In this document: positions 22,831-34,300 of the stretch, piece by piece | How the letters are laid out: each line of letters opens with the position of its first letter | How positions within the stretch are numbered: position 1 is the first letter of the stretch | Assembly: GCF_000524195.1 (NCBI RefSeq) | Contig: NW_020170382.1 | Location: forward strand, 2,393,311 to 2,457,310 | From: Echinococcus granulosus | Lineage: Eukaryota > Platyhelminthes > Cestoda > Cyclophyllidea > Taeniidae | DNA length: 64,000 nucleotides | Reading direction: 5' to 3' | Position numbers and translations under genes: made by a program | Notes under the pieces: model-generated | What the model saw: the letters and a program-made list of their open reading frames with translations, nothing else | What the model was told of the DNA's origin: nothing | Databases searched by the model: none

Positions 22831-25800
22831 ATGACAAGCTTGGAGCAGGTGAGTCTATTAAACTCCTCTAATTGGATGGCTGGTTTATATCCTTTCGTCC
22901 TTTCTACTTTCATTTGTTAGCTTTCGAAAATCTTGGTTCGGTTATCACGAATCCTGCATATAGTGAACAATGAAGTGCAATCTGTTTTTTATTTGCTACC
23001 TTGGCATTCAACCGTAATGTATTTCTTTTCTATGGCTCCACTCGCGGAGTTTTCAGGGCCATTTGATAGAATTGATGTGAAATGCATTTGGTAGAATGTA
23101 CATTTACTACCAGTAAATAGTGGTACATAGGTTTTGGTGCACGTCTCCCTCAGAAATGGTAGTTTACTTAATGATTCGGTTGTTCTGAAGAGGTTTAAGC
23201 TTATGTCGCCAAAGACATTGGATGCTCTGACGTGACTGTCCTCTTCATCGTGCTTTTAAGTATTAGGAATTAATTGAATGAACAAATTTTGTTCACATAT
23301 TTTTTTACGGGGAGTTGGCATTCAATGGTGCAAGAACTTAGTGCGTTAGGGTCAAAAGCGTCAATTGTGACCGGAGTGGACTTTATTTTATTACACCATC
23401 TTCTCTTTGGTTCGTATAACGTGTTTGTCCAGCATTACTTCCCAACAAGGCGAAAATTGTCTATTTTGCATTACTCAGGTCCTACGTTCATTTAGACCAA
23501 ATTAAAATAGATTTGTCTCTGGATAGTTAAGAGGATTCAACCTCGCCGTCTAAATGATATAATGTGACACCTAGAAAATCCTTAAATCACTTATCGTGGG
23601 TTGATTTATTATTGGTCGTTTAGGTGTTGTTTTCAAGCATTATTGAAACGACCGACTTTTAACACTGTTTACACTGGTAAGTTGTTTAGTTAACTCATAC
23701 GTTTGGCTTCAATGCATTTTGCTTTGCATTCACTGGTTAGTTTCAGTCCACGGTTTTGCTCAAACGTGGTAAAAACTGTGTAAAATTTGATTTATTATGC
23801 CATCTCCGGATAAGATAAATTACGTCAATACTTTAAACCTTCGTCGGCACAAATATCTCCATTGCTCTTTATACCGTATTTGCCATTTGTGTGGTTTCTG
23901 TCTATTTCTCCCTTTTTTTCTCATATGCTACATTGATAGCTTTTATCGCAGTTCCCTTTCTTCCCACGGGAAACTATTTTCTAGCATTAAATTGGTACTT
24001 AACTGGCTATATCAATTAGCTTCCACGCTTTCTACCGCTTCAGTTTTGAGACTAGCTCAAGAAGAAAGGTGTAGTTAAAAGACTCGCCATGGTAAGAGTC
24101 ATAGGTTCGCCTTGTCATTTGCGCTTGCGCATTCGATTTTTAGATTCTTATTATTCCTTCCCACCTTCTTATTACTCTTCTGAAGGGATGCACCTGCCCG
24201 TTTGTTTAGGCGGGTGGAGGTCATTCCTTTACTCTCTCCTTACAGTGATATAACGACCCTTACCTCTGTGGATTGTGAATCCCCAATTTTAGCTGTTTTT
24301 CATTTGCAAATGTGCGATGATAAAAGGTAATGCTGGAGTCTGATTTGCAGTCTCATTGCTACACATTATTAGCTCTTGTGTGCTCCTACATCTGAAACCG
24401 TTATTTATAAACCACCTCAGTTGCTTCTGTAGTGCTCACTTTTTAAGGTCCTGAAAACCCAGCTCATATTCCTCCCTATTGTGGATATTTAATTTTATTG
24501 GTAGGAAAATTTAGTATTTTTTGGGACCTCATGCCTTGCTTGTCGAGAAACTGAGGGGGATTCTTTTTATCGTTTACACAATTTTGAATTGTATGTCTGG
24601 TTGTTTAAATGGCCCTATATTCAGCATTGAAATTTTTGTCCCCAGAGGAGTTTACTGAACCAAATGTTGAGTGTTCGATGTTACATGGACGGGCAAATAG
24701 GACGTGAAGATTAGTCTGATTAGTTAGTCTGATTAGTCTGAGGTTAACGTTCTCAGGCGGCAAAATCACCCCTTTTCGAGCACTGCTACTAGTGTTCCTG
24801 ATTTTTAAAGGTCTTTTCCGTTCCCAGTTATTCACAATATTGCATGCTTATCAAAGCGACTGTTTGTCCCCGTAGATGAAATGATCATTTTGAGTGACAG
24901 GACTGATTCGTGATATTTTGTGGTTACCCAATCTTGCTAGCTTTGTTTCGTTTTTATTCAGAACGTTCAATCGAAAATCCAGTATCTATTCCAATGGCTC
25001 AAGAACCCCTTCCAGCCAAGACAAGAGATACGCGAGGGCTCAAAACTCATGTACGACGTGCAGGTGGTAGAGGGCATCGTAAAGATCTTCAAAGACCTTG
25101 CATCTCCCGAAGAGATTCACATCATATGCCACACCTTATACGACGCCTACCTCTCGGGAGACAAGAAATCCAGGCTCTTCGTCACCCTCCTTCTTCCCAC
25201 CATGCTTCTTACCTATCTCGTCCACCTCCACACTGATGCGGGGACAGCATCGGCAGGGTCGACGGGTGTCAAACCGTCGTCTCCTACCCAGTCCCACCGT
25301 AACTCCCAGGCAACCTTCAGCCTCGATGATATGTCCGTCCCCACTGGGCCATTGGAATCACTCGCCTTCCTCCTCTCCGAATTTTGTCAACTCGCTCCCG
25401 CCTTCATTCGATGTCCTGAATACTGCGGCAGTGGCGTTGCAAATTTGCCCGACTATGGAGTCGCCTCCGTCTATCATTCACCTCCCTTCAGTATTGCCAC
25501 AAAGTCCCAGACACCCAAAACCATCACCACAAGCAGTAGTGTTGCTACTTTGAGGTTCAATTACGCTACAAGCACTGGCACTCTACCCCCTCCGACTTTC
25601 CCTAACCCTGATCCTGCTTGCATAGTCCGCATCTATGCAGACATTCTAACGCGTCAGTTTGTAGAGGGTACAGATCAACAACAGGGTATCGTAATCTTTT
25701 CCATCCGTACTTTCTGCGACCTCGTGGAGCGTCTCACTGCCTTGAACACGCATCGCATTCTATCCTGCAGTCAACACCATCACTCCGTTCTCCTCATTGA

Positions 25801-26500
25801 CCTCAGCATTGCCATTGATAAGCTCCTCTTCATGCTCTCCTTCGAGCTTTCCCAACCCGCAGACCCGAATGCTGGTTCTGCATCCCCTTCTGATGATATG
25901 GAGGCGCTGCGAGATCGGCTGTTTGAGGAACTTCTCCCAAGGCTGGAGCGTTACGCTAGCTACCACTGCTTTGCTTCAGTCTTGTTGGTGGTGGGTGCTA
26001 TTCGAAATGCCTGGCTCCTACGCCTCCATCCCTCCACCACTGTTAGTCTCGCCGCGATGGCTCCCCTCTATCGCAGGATTCGCCTCACTTCAGACGAAAC
26101 GGTGGATCTCTCAGATGCTCTTTCGGACGAAGCGATGAATGGCGTGCTCTCTCCTACGTCCGTTTCCACCCACCGGCCCTCTGTCTTTACCAACGCTAAC
26201 TTCCGAGCAGAGCCAGTTGCGGAGGACATTCCTATCAGTGGTGAGCAGGAGGCAGCGACGACGGCAACGGATCGATGGAGGAAGCTGTATCAGAACCACA
26301 ACCTCACTCTTGGCAGTCATAATCACGTCCGTCATCACCACCACTATCAGCAACTACGGCAACAGCAGTACTTTGAAGAAGGACTGACTAGGAGTTCGGA
26401 AAACCTCCACTTCACGTTGTCGTCATCTTCATTAAGTTTGGACAAAGATGGGCAGAACCATAGGCGGTTTTGGAGTAAGCGAAGGCAAGAGAAGAGTTGA
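22831..26500 (+). CDS. FAM126A/hyccin: Hyccin (FAM126 family), 518 aa, 2 coding exons
   Basis: Hyccin is a scaffold subunit of the plasma-membrane PI4KIIIalpha-TTC7-FAM126 complex that makes PI4P. Exon 2 (24962-26500) is well supported. Its N-terminal part has the family pattern of helices with LYDAYLSGDKKSR (residues about 65-77), matching LFEFYRSGEEQ in the human protein, followed by a leucine-rich segment. A SVYHSPPFSIA motif near residue 175 matches SVYHEPSSIG. Later come helical segments, a His/Gln-rich stretch near the C terminus and a SSENLHF motif like the family's SENL. Exon 1 is inferred as 22831-22848, six codons ending at a GTGAGT donor, and is phase 0 with the acceptor at 24961. 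It is the first in-frame ATG after a stop at 22768. The total length of 518 aa agrees with the human 521 aa. The intron is 2113 nt. Confidence 0.85.
24712..24744. repeat. Short tandem duplication in hyccin intron
   Basis: The unit ttagtctgatta is repeated imperfectly about three times within about 33 bp. It lies in the first intron of the hyccin gene, with no evident function. It is probably replication slippage. Confidence 0.5.
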
Positions 26501-26662
26501 GAAATGCTTCTCCGTTGTCTTTATTTCTTTTTACTTCGACTCTTTCCTTGATCATGTCTTTCAGCAGCAGGGATTTTGACGTCGTTGTTGACTTGGCTAT
26601 TGTTATCATCGTGATCCTCGATGATTACTCGGCTTCTGTAACTGATTGAGAGTATTTTGTAA

Positions 26663-26668
26663 AATAAA
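26663..26668 (+). terminator. Polyadenylation signal AATAAA of hyccin
   Basis: A canonical AATAAA hexamer lies 163 nt after the hyccin stop codon, on the coding strand, followed by an AT-rich stretch. It is the first such hexamer downstream. The cleavage site cannot be read from sequence. Confidence 0.55.
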
Positions 26669-27816
26669 GCAAATTAGATTATTCTTCGAAGCTCATAGGT
26701 TTTTGCCATTTTCGATGGAAGGGAAAATTCAGCATTCGTAATAGTTGGCTTCATAGATTTATAGGATTTTTGCAATCAGGATAAATTTACCTAGCTCACA
26801 GAGGAAGTAAGTTTTGATATCCTAAAATGATCGTCCAAAGTTGTGTATGTCAGTTCTGAGCTTGGTTGGTGTTCAAAAAAAAGGCTTTCTCGTCGTTTTC
26901 AATGACTTTTCGCACAAGAACTTGTTGCAGAGGGTCGGAGGTCACCTGATTTCCACTTCGAAGTGAAGACAACTAACTTCAGTGGCGATAGTTATTTTCT
27001 CGAATGTACGATCACGTGTGTTCGTAAGAATTTCACCTATTGATTTGTCGGCAATGTAAGGACTTCAACCCCCAGTTTTCGGTTTAAAATTAAGTTTATT
27101 TGCGTTATTCTCCACTGGAAGGGTTAGTTATTTGGGAATGCGTTCTGCTAAAATAAAGAAGACGTGGTAAAAGCGCTATTAAAAAATATCACACTAACGG
27201 TATTTCAACCGTAAATGGCCAAACTTAAGATCACTGAATTCCCATTGGCCTACAAACGACGGAACAGAGTCGCAGGAGGTTTCGACTTCATGATACCCCT
27301 CAAAATTGCTATTTAAAGGAAGTGCCACTGGCTTCATTGTTGAAAGCCTAACTTGGCTAATATTTTGGAGGAAAATGCCGAAATGTCGCTATTGCGAACC
27401 CGAAGACCCCATTTTCCTTACTTCACCTGTCTAGTCAAAACTACTTTTGCTTATTAGTCCGTGGGTATTTTGAAATATCTCTATGGAGTAAAAACCCTTT
27501 AAGCTAGTCGTGGTTTCATACGATGCATCTTAGTTCATTCTCTGACATAATGCGCTAAATATTAAATAAATTCAAAGCAGTCACCTGCGTCATCCATCTC
27601 CCTTTTGCCAGAATTTTTAACACGATTAAGAACACCATTATTTTCCCAGATTGTCAAAAAGGGTTTTATTTTCCCTGTTTCAGTGGATTCTTACCATTTT
27701 TATAAGAACTTTTTTATAGCTATACGAAACCAGAAAATTCTACCAACTTTTGAGCGCATCAAATTAAAATTAACGAACCCATTTGCAGCAGGTGGAAGGC
27801 AACCCATTGCATCTAG
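26669..27816. other. Intergenic, no supported gene
   Basis: AT-rich sequence after the hyccin 3' UTR. Small open frames are present (such as 27605-27823), but none has a domain or a convincing codon pattern. Confidence 0.4.
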
Positions 27817-28232
27817 CATATAGTGCCAGGGTAAGTTGGTGTGATTTCACTAAATAAAATTAAATGGCTAGGGGAAGCCACTGAAGACATGTTCTTCGTG
27901 AAGATAATCACCATTGTAGCCTNNNNNNNNNNNNNNNNNNNNNNNNNNNNNNNNNNNNNNNNNNNNNNNNNNNNNNNNNNNNNNNNNNNNNNNNNNNNNN
28001 NNNNNNNNNNNNNNNNNNNNNNATTCTCAAGTGCTACCACGAACCGCACCCTCGCAAACTGTGCTGCAATAAACTTGACAGGAACTTTCAATCGCTTTTG
28101 AATCGACTTCAAATCACTTCCATTAGATTTAACCGGGAATTGGCGGTAAGGAAGTTCAAAGTAAGAGAAAATTGGTGCAGGGCATAGTGAACAATACCGT
28201 ACCGGTATGCCGACCCGCGTCTATGCTTCATA
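27817..28232 (+). repeat. Dispersed repeat family 2, copy 1 (contains assembly gap)
   Basis: This stretch matches 60819-61236 in inverted orientation on both sides of the assembly gap. Before the gap both read taatcaccattgta-like sequence. After it both read ttctcaagtgc-like sequence, then an attagatt block, a caagtaagag-like block, and a palindromic taccgtaccggta-like core followed by cgtctatgcttca. The total of about 416 bp includes 100 Ns of unknown true length. No coding sequence is visible in the known flanks. Class unknown. Confidence 0.75.
27923..28022. other. Assembly gap, 100 N
   Basis: Exactly 100 unknown bases, the conventional placeholder for a gap of unknown size. It interrupts repeat family 2. 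Translations across it are meaningless. Confidence 0.99.
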
Positions 28233-31194
28233 ATTCATAAAAAAAGTATCATTTTACGGGTCCTCACAAGTTCCAGCAAGTCATTGTGTTGAGCTAGATT
28301 GAAACCAGTAAAACTTTTTTGATAGGGTGTTTCTTATCCATTTGGCCTTCATTTACCAGGCGATAAACTCTTATTCATATAGCTATGGAAGACCATTATC
28401 TAAAAGTCCCTTTCAGTGTTTTCCAACTGACTAAGGTTTTTAGTTTATTCAAAACTTACGACGATGCGTTGACGATTGAGTATTTTTACTCAGAAGCAAT
28501 TATATTGCAAGCGGCGCCTCACCTTAATAGTTCTTATGCTCTTTTTTTTATATTGAATAAGTAGATACAAAAAGACCAATGGGGCAAAAGTTGAAAAATT
28601 AGCTTCCCGCAAATTCGAATGTCTTCTTAAAAAGCGATCTCCCAGACCTCTGCTCTATTTGCTTATTAATTGTAGCAGCGTTGAAACCGCAGTTATCTGA
28701 GGTTGACATTGTTTACAACGCAATCCATGCACATTGCTCACCAGTCCTCACACGATTGTATAAGACCTCCGTGACTTCCAGCCCATTATTTATCCGTTTC
28801 AAATGAGCTTGTTCCAACTTAACAGATTGCGCTTGGTTTGCATATATTACTCTTCCACTTCATGATTCGACTTATTTTATGACGTCTGAAGCAGAATGAT
28901 GCGCCTAACTAGCCAAGGGAGCGTGTACCCGGACTAATGAGGACAGAGTTTCTTCAGCCTATTGGTAACTTGTTCATAGGACCAAAGGCTTCAAATACGG
29001 TACGTATAGTGATGGAAGACTCAGCAACTCAGCCACTTGGCAGTAGGAGGACAATTAAGTGGTTTGAGGGTGACCTCTTCAAAGACGGCGGCATGTCTGT
29101 GCGTCAGAGAAAACCTGGGTAGTGGTGGTTCCCAGGTCCCAGTCTTAGCAGTCCATTCTGTGAGCATTTAGCCAGCGTATTAAGCGCCTGATTCTAGACG
29201 CCCGATTGACGCGTAATCCAATGCCATAATGGATAGACGACGGATCCTTCTGTGAAATTATTCATAAAGACTGCTATATGAGAAAGTCCCACATCCTATA
29301 TGCCTAAGTAGGCGGGTTATGAGAGGATAGTTTAGCCGTACTGGTAGATCTTTTTATATCAAAGGCAGTCACTTATTAGCCAAAAGCCAAGATGGATGTG
29401 TGAATGTGATCGGGAAATGTGATGAGAGAAAGACAGTTTTGCGCCATAAAATTTGTTCTCTTCCTACATAAACTTGCGTTTTCTAGGTTGAAATGGAATG
29501 CCTCTCGTGTTTCCATTTGCCTCATTATGACTCGCATGTGAAGTGATTCGCTTGCTTTAATAGACAGGCGTTATTACATTCATGAACGTTGCTAAAGATA
29601 GATCCACAGTTTTTCCACACTGCTAATCGGAAGATATCATAGCACAGACTTGATTGTGTGCATCAAATATAAGTATTTCTTTTCTGTATACCGCACCCCA
29701 AGCATCACTTTTGTTTATTTTCAAAGTATATTGCTTCCTTTGGCACACACGCCACTCCATGAGGACGCGCCTTTTGAAAGGATGAAGGAAAGTTGAGCAT
29801 AGAAGTGGAACCGCCACACCACACGCCAAAAGGTCCTATCATACTTTTTTGCCATTATGATTGGTTACCATTGGTGCTGCTTTGTAGCGTTTTGGGAACT
29901 AGCAAAAAGCATTTAACCTGTCATTTGTGAGGAAAGAAAGCTAACTTTGGGTCAATATTGCTAATTGTACTTACTCATTAACGCAAAGGTAACAAATCGT
30001 GATTAACTTATGGCACCATTTCTGTGCTTGGATTCGCTTTTCCTTGTTACTGGACAAAAACGCCGTTTCTATGCTCTTATACTGGTTGGGACTGAAGCTT
30101 GACTATTAGCAGAAAATAATCCTAAAGAATACTCCTGAAAACGAGACTTTATAGGCCACGTCCCCTTGCTATTTGGTTCAAATTTAGTTATTTGCTCCAA
30201 TTGATGCACAACAAATCTAGTCATCCCCACTTTAAAATGAAAGAGGATCAGTGCAACCAAGTGGGGTGTCAGGGCGAGAAATTCAACATTGGCTAAATTA
30301 TTTCCCGAGGCTACCAAAGCGTCAGAATCTATCTCAGAAATGAATGTGAATTTAATACCCCAAATTTTGCAATACAAAACACAACTTCACCATTTGCCTC
30401 TCATCAAACCGATTGGCTTTTCTTCTAGCCTTAGTCACAACTCCCAACTTGGCGGTCAGTGTTCGCTTTCCTTCTCACTTTGGATTAGTTTTATTTACAG
30501 GAATTGAGGTAATATTAACACTTTAAACCAACACATGGGATTGAAATACCTGCTAACTGAAGGCACACCAAACATGCAGAGGTGAGATCTGGCCTATCTA
30601 CGCACTAGACAGCGCAGTTATCGGCCTTATCTGCATAATTCAGTGGCTTTATTTGGGAATCATGCCCCACCCGGATGAGAGGGGCAGGGTTTGACCGACG
30701 CAGTCCTTTATGTTGTGGATTGAGGATAAACGTGAGTGGCAGTGGTATAAATATTATAATCTTCTGAGTTTTAAACAACTGTCCAAAGAGAATCGACGTT
30801 CCTTTTATGTCAAGTGGTTACCATAAATAAAAATTTTCACTTTGGCGACGGTCTCTAGAGTAAGGCCGTTTACTTTGCTTCCGTTTCAAAACTGGCGTCA
30901 AATAAAAATGAAAAAAGTTTTACCTGTGACTAAAATAAAAAAGCACACTTAAAAATGAAAAAGTTTTAGTAAAACATGAAAAATGGTGCATTTCGAACAA
31001 GTCAAACGTCTATTCTGGCCTAGTGTTGAACCGTATATCACAGTAATGGCTAAAAAATCTACTGCACGAAACTCGGAGAAGGCTTTAGAGGGATTTTACA
31101 AAAGTCTCAGTATCTTTAGCCGCAGAAAATTTTGAATTATGACTATACCACATTCTTTTGTAAAAAACGTTGGTTTGAATGTGAAGACAATTTA
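28233..31194. other. Intergenic, no supported gene
   Basis: Mostly AT-rich. A frame at 28937-29122 and nearby GC-richer sequence to about 29230 have slightly better coding composition, but I recognise no family. The stretch at 30665-30690 can form a small gcccc/ggggc stem, but does not fold as a tRNA. Confidence 0.4.
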
Positions 31195-31392
31195 CTGTAG
31201 CGTCCCGAGACTCCCTGAAGACGAAAGAAGACACAATACTCGAGCAGAATATATGTTCAGCACAGAGAAGATGTCTGGGCTATTGGCATGGCTCAAAAGG
31301 CCAGCTCACCCAGCAAGGTACAAGGGGGCTAATTCGAAGTACAAAAGTGGCGCCTCAACAATGCCGAGGGATAAACCACTATCGTATTACAT
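31195..31392 (+). repeat. Dispersed repeat family 1, copy B
   Basis: The least interrupted copy of the family, about 198 bp. It starts at tagcgtcccgagact, contains gacgaaagaagacacaatac, tgttcagcac, gggctattggcatggct, ggtacaagggggctaattc and ggcgcctca, and ends gggataaaccactatcg followed by tattacat. The tail agrees with copy C. It is similar to copy A along its whole length with few small indels. Confidence 0.78.
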
Positions 31393-34300
31393 TTACACTA
31401 AATTCGAGAAGGTAGAAGTTGATACTTTCAAAATATATCGTTAACAAGTAACCGGTTACTTTTGCCCCAAGTTCATAGAAGTTATCCACCTGTTAACACT
31501 GGTTTGAGGTTCAGCTAAGCAGCAGTAAGATTAATGCATTGCGGTCACGAAAATATGCGCAAACACATGCTCGATTAGTTGTTGACGGAGGACGTCCATA
31601 CCTCTACCGAGGTTCAAGAAGCAAATATTTTCGCATTTAAGATATCATTCTGCAAAAACCTCATTGCGACAAATACTGCAAAGTCTACAATGCAAATAAA
31701 TCTTACCTAAACCACCAGTGCATCCCAATTCTTAAGGGAAATCAGCGCGAATTTCACCAACAACACTCGTTATTCTTGGATTTTTTGCCAAAATAACTAA
31801 TTTCTCTGATCCCAATTGATATCGAACCAAAGGAGATGTTTCAGGGTCATACACGCTATTGTCTATCAGACAGCCATTATTAGGGTGAATAGTAAGACAC
31901 CATGAGACCTCTCTCCTCTCAAAACTAGTAATTGTTCGTCCAGAGACGAAATCCACTAGCCGCAAATTTAGCCACTTAACCATATGTCGGCAAAAACGCG
32001 GCAATTTGATATATGTATCTTACATTGCATTTAACTCCGCCTCAAGCCCTTGAATAAACCATTCTTACCCATTTTGGGGCGCCATTACACAAATGCATGC
32101 GTGAATCGGGCACCATACTGGGCCCAATTTGTGCAGGTCGACCAGTGGTGAGCATCTCAATTATTACCAAAGCAAATACTAATTAATGTCGAGGTTTTAC
32201 TCCTCTAAAAGCAACCAAAAAAGTAGACCTTTAAAAAGAAGTGGAATCAAACGTCACCGTGATTAATTTTCCACATTTCAATATCATGCCAGAAGAAGCT
32301 TTAAAAGCAACATGCGCCTACTGGAGCATTAAAAAAATAAAAATTAAATTTTCGTATTCACTCGTCTGCAGAAATGACAATTCCCTAATTAGCTGAATCC
32401 AGCGACCTGTGATCGGAGAAAATGTTAGGGTGGCATTCGAAAAGGTGGCTGGTTGGTACAGCCGTTCAGCTTCACTTTCGCCTTGACAATTGTCAAGTCC
32501 CGCGTAAGGTCGCTGTTGTCATGCCTCTTCTTAAAAGTGCATTTCCATGACCATTCTAACCACCAAATTTATCCTTCTGCGTTTACCTTATTAATAAGGG
32601 TTGTGTGTAAATAAAAGTACGGCTCATGTGATGCATAATAAGAGAGTTTTTAATATCTACTTTAGCTTATAACTCAGCATTTATTGAGGGGATAAAGCAA
32701 ATGCCTCTTGGTTTCTGCTAACTTTTATAATAATTCTTTATTCGACTCCGATAAAGTAAGCATCGATGCAGAGTAAATAACAAAACAAGTTCGTGATACA
32801 TTGGTTCCTTGAGGATTGCGCTGGTACATCCACATCTATTATCAAAATTTATGCACCCTTTCTCTAATTTAACTTCTCAGGAAGACATGTAGAGGTAAAG
32901 ATTACGAAAAACTGCGGATAACCCCTTATTGAAAACACACATTGGCTTCGAAGGCAAGAAGGCTTTGAATAGAAATTGCATAATGGTCACATCGAGCGGA
33001 AAAGTGATCATGCAAAACCTGGGACGTCCAACCAGAATTGCGATGTTATTTGCGCACTAGAACCATTAACAATAGTACTTGTGAGTAGGCATAAGCAGCG
33101 TATCAACGAAAAATTGCCGGAAGTTATAAAAAAACAATGCATCCCTACACCCACTGACAGTAATTGTTAAAATCAGGGTAAATTATGCCTATCTTATTCA
33201 GCGTTTAAAGCCGCTCCTCCCCTGGTGAAAACGCAAGAAATTTTGCATCTGGCCGCTGCGTTTTGAATGGGGAGCCATCATTAACACATTTGAAATGCTT
33301 TCAGATTTGGTTAAACTCCATCATTTAATGTAGGTGATTCATGCCTCCAAATGAGCTAACAAGTGTGGCTTATCATTAAGATCAAAACGATGTGCTTCTG
33401 TAATTACTACTCCGTCACAAGATATCCAGTGACTGAGAGCCATAGTGTGGTCCTACTCTGATATTGCGGACCACTCTTATTGCTGCTGCTTGAGATTTGC
33501 AATCCTCAGTGGTAGGTCCTTTGCTCTTTCCCCTTTAGAAAATCTATTAAACCAAAGGCCACATCCCTGTGATATTAATGTGAGTTCCTTCCGTTTTTAC
33601 ATAGCGCGGTAAATTTTGCATATTAATTGAAATAATGTCCATTTATTTTGCAGTAAACAAACTGCAAGTTAGGGTCCGATTCCTTGCATCTACAAAACCT
33701 AATTTCTTCTATGTAATTAATAATGTAAAAGCTTTAAATTCCTGTTTATCAAGACGTACTAACCGCACTAACCTCGCCTAGTGATGGAAGATCTGATCGC
33801 CCCAATTTAACCACTCGGAGTCGTGCAGCAATAAACACCGATTAAGGATTGCCTGATGCGGTTTTCCGTTGTATTTATTATATAACGTCTTGTACAGTTA
33901 CGCTTTTGTACTATTTATTTAGCCAAATTTAAATGAAGAACTACCTGAAAATGATATTTGAAAGTGAGTCACTGATTTTGGCATTAAGGAATCTACCACT
34001 CGATCATCCATGTTAATCCTTTTAAAATTACGTCATACATTTAACGAAAGACGGAATGAATTCTTTTTTTCTTACTTTACAAATGGAAAAGCAAACCAAT
34101 GTTTTAATAGCATTTTACACTTTGCTTTACGGCGGGTCTTCAGTTTATTTGGTTGGCATAGAAACGAGTCCGGCAACTACCGTACAACTGCGAACAATAC
34201 CTTTTCTTCAAGAATTTGCCATATATTTCATGGAAGAGCTAAAATTATCGCTGTCATTGTGCTTAACTACATTTGTCAACTACAAATACCTTAAATTTTA

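Noticed and set aside
25098..26387. Several alternative frames overlapping hyccin exon 2
   Set aside because: They are out-of-frame shadows of the 483-codon hyccin frame.
30655..30745. Structured RNA gene (gcccc/ggggc stem)
   Set aside because: Only a five-pair stem. It does not fold as tRNA, 5S or a snRNA, and no promoter elements are visible.
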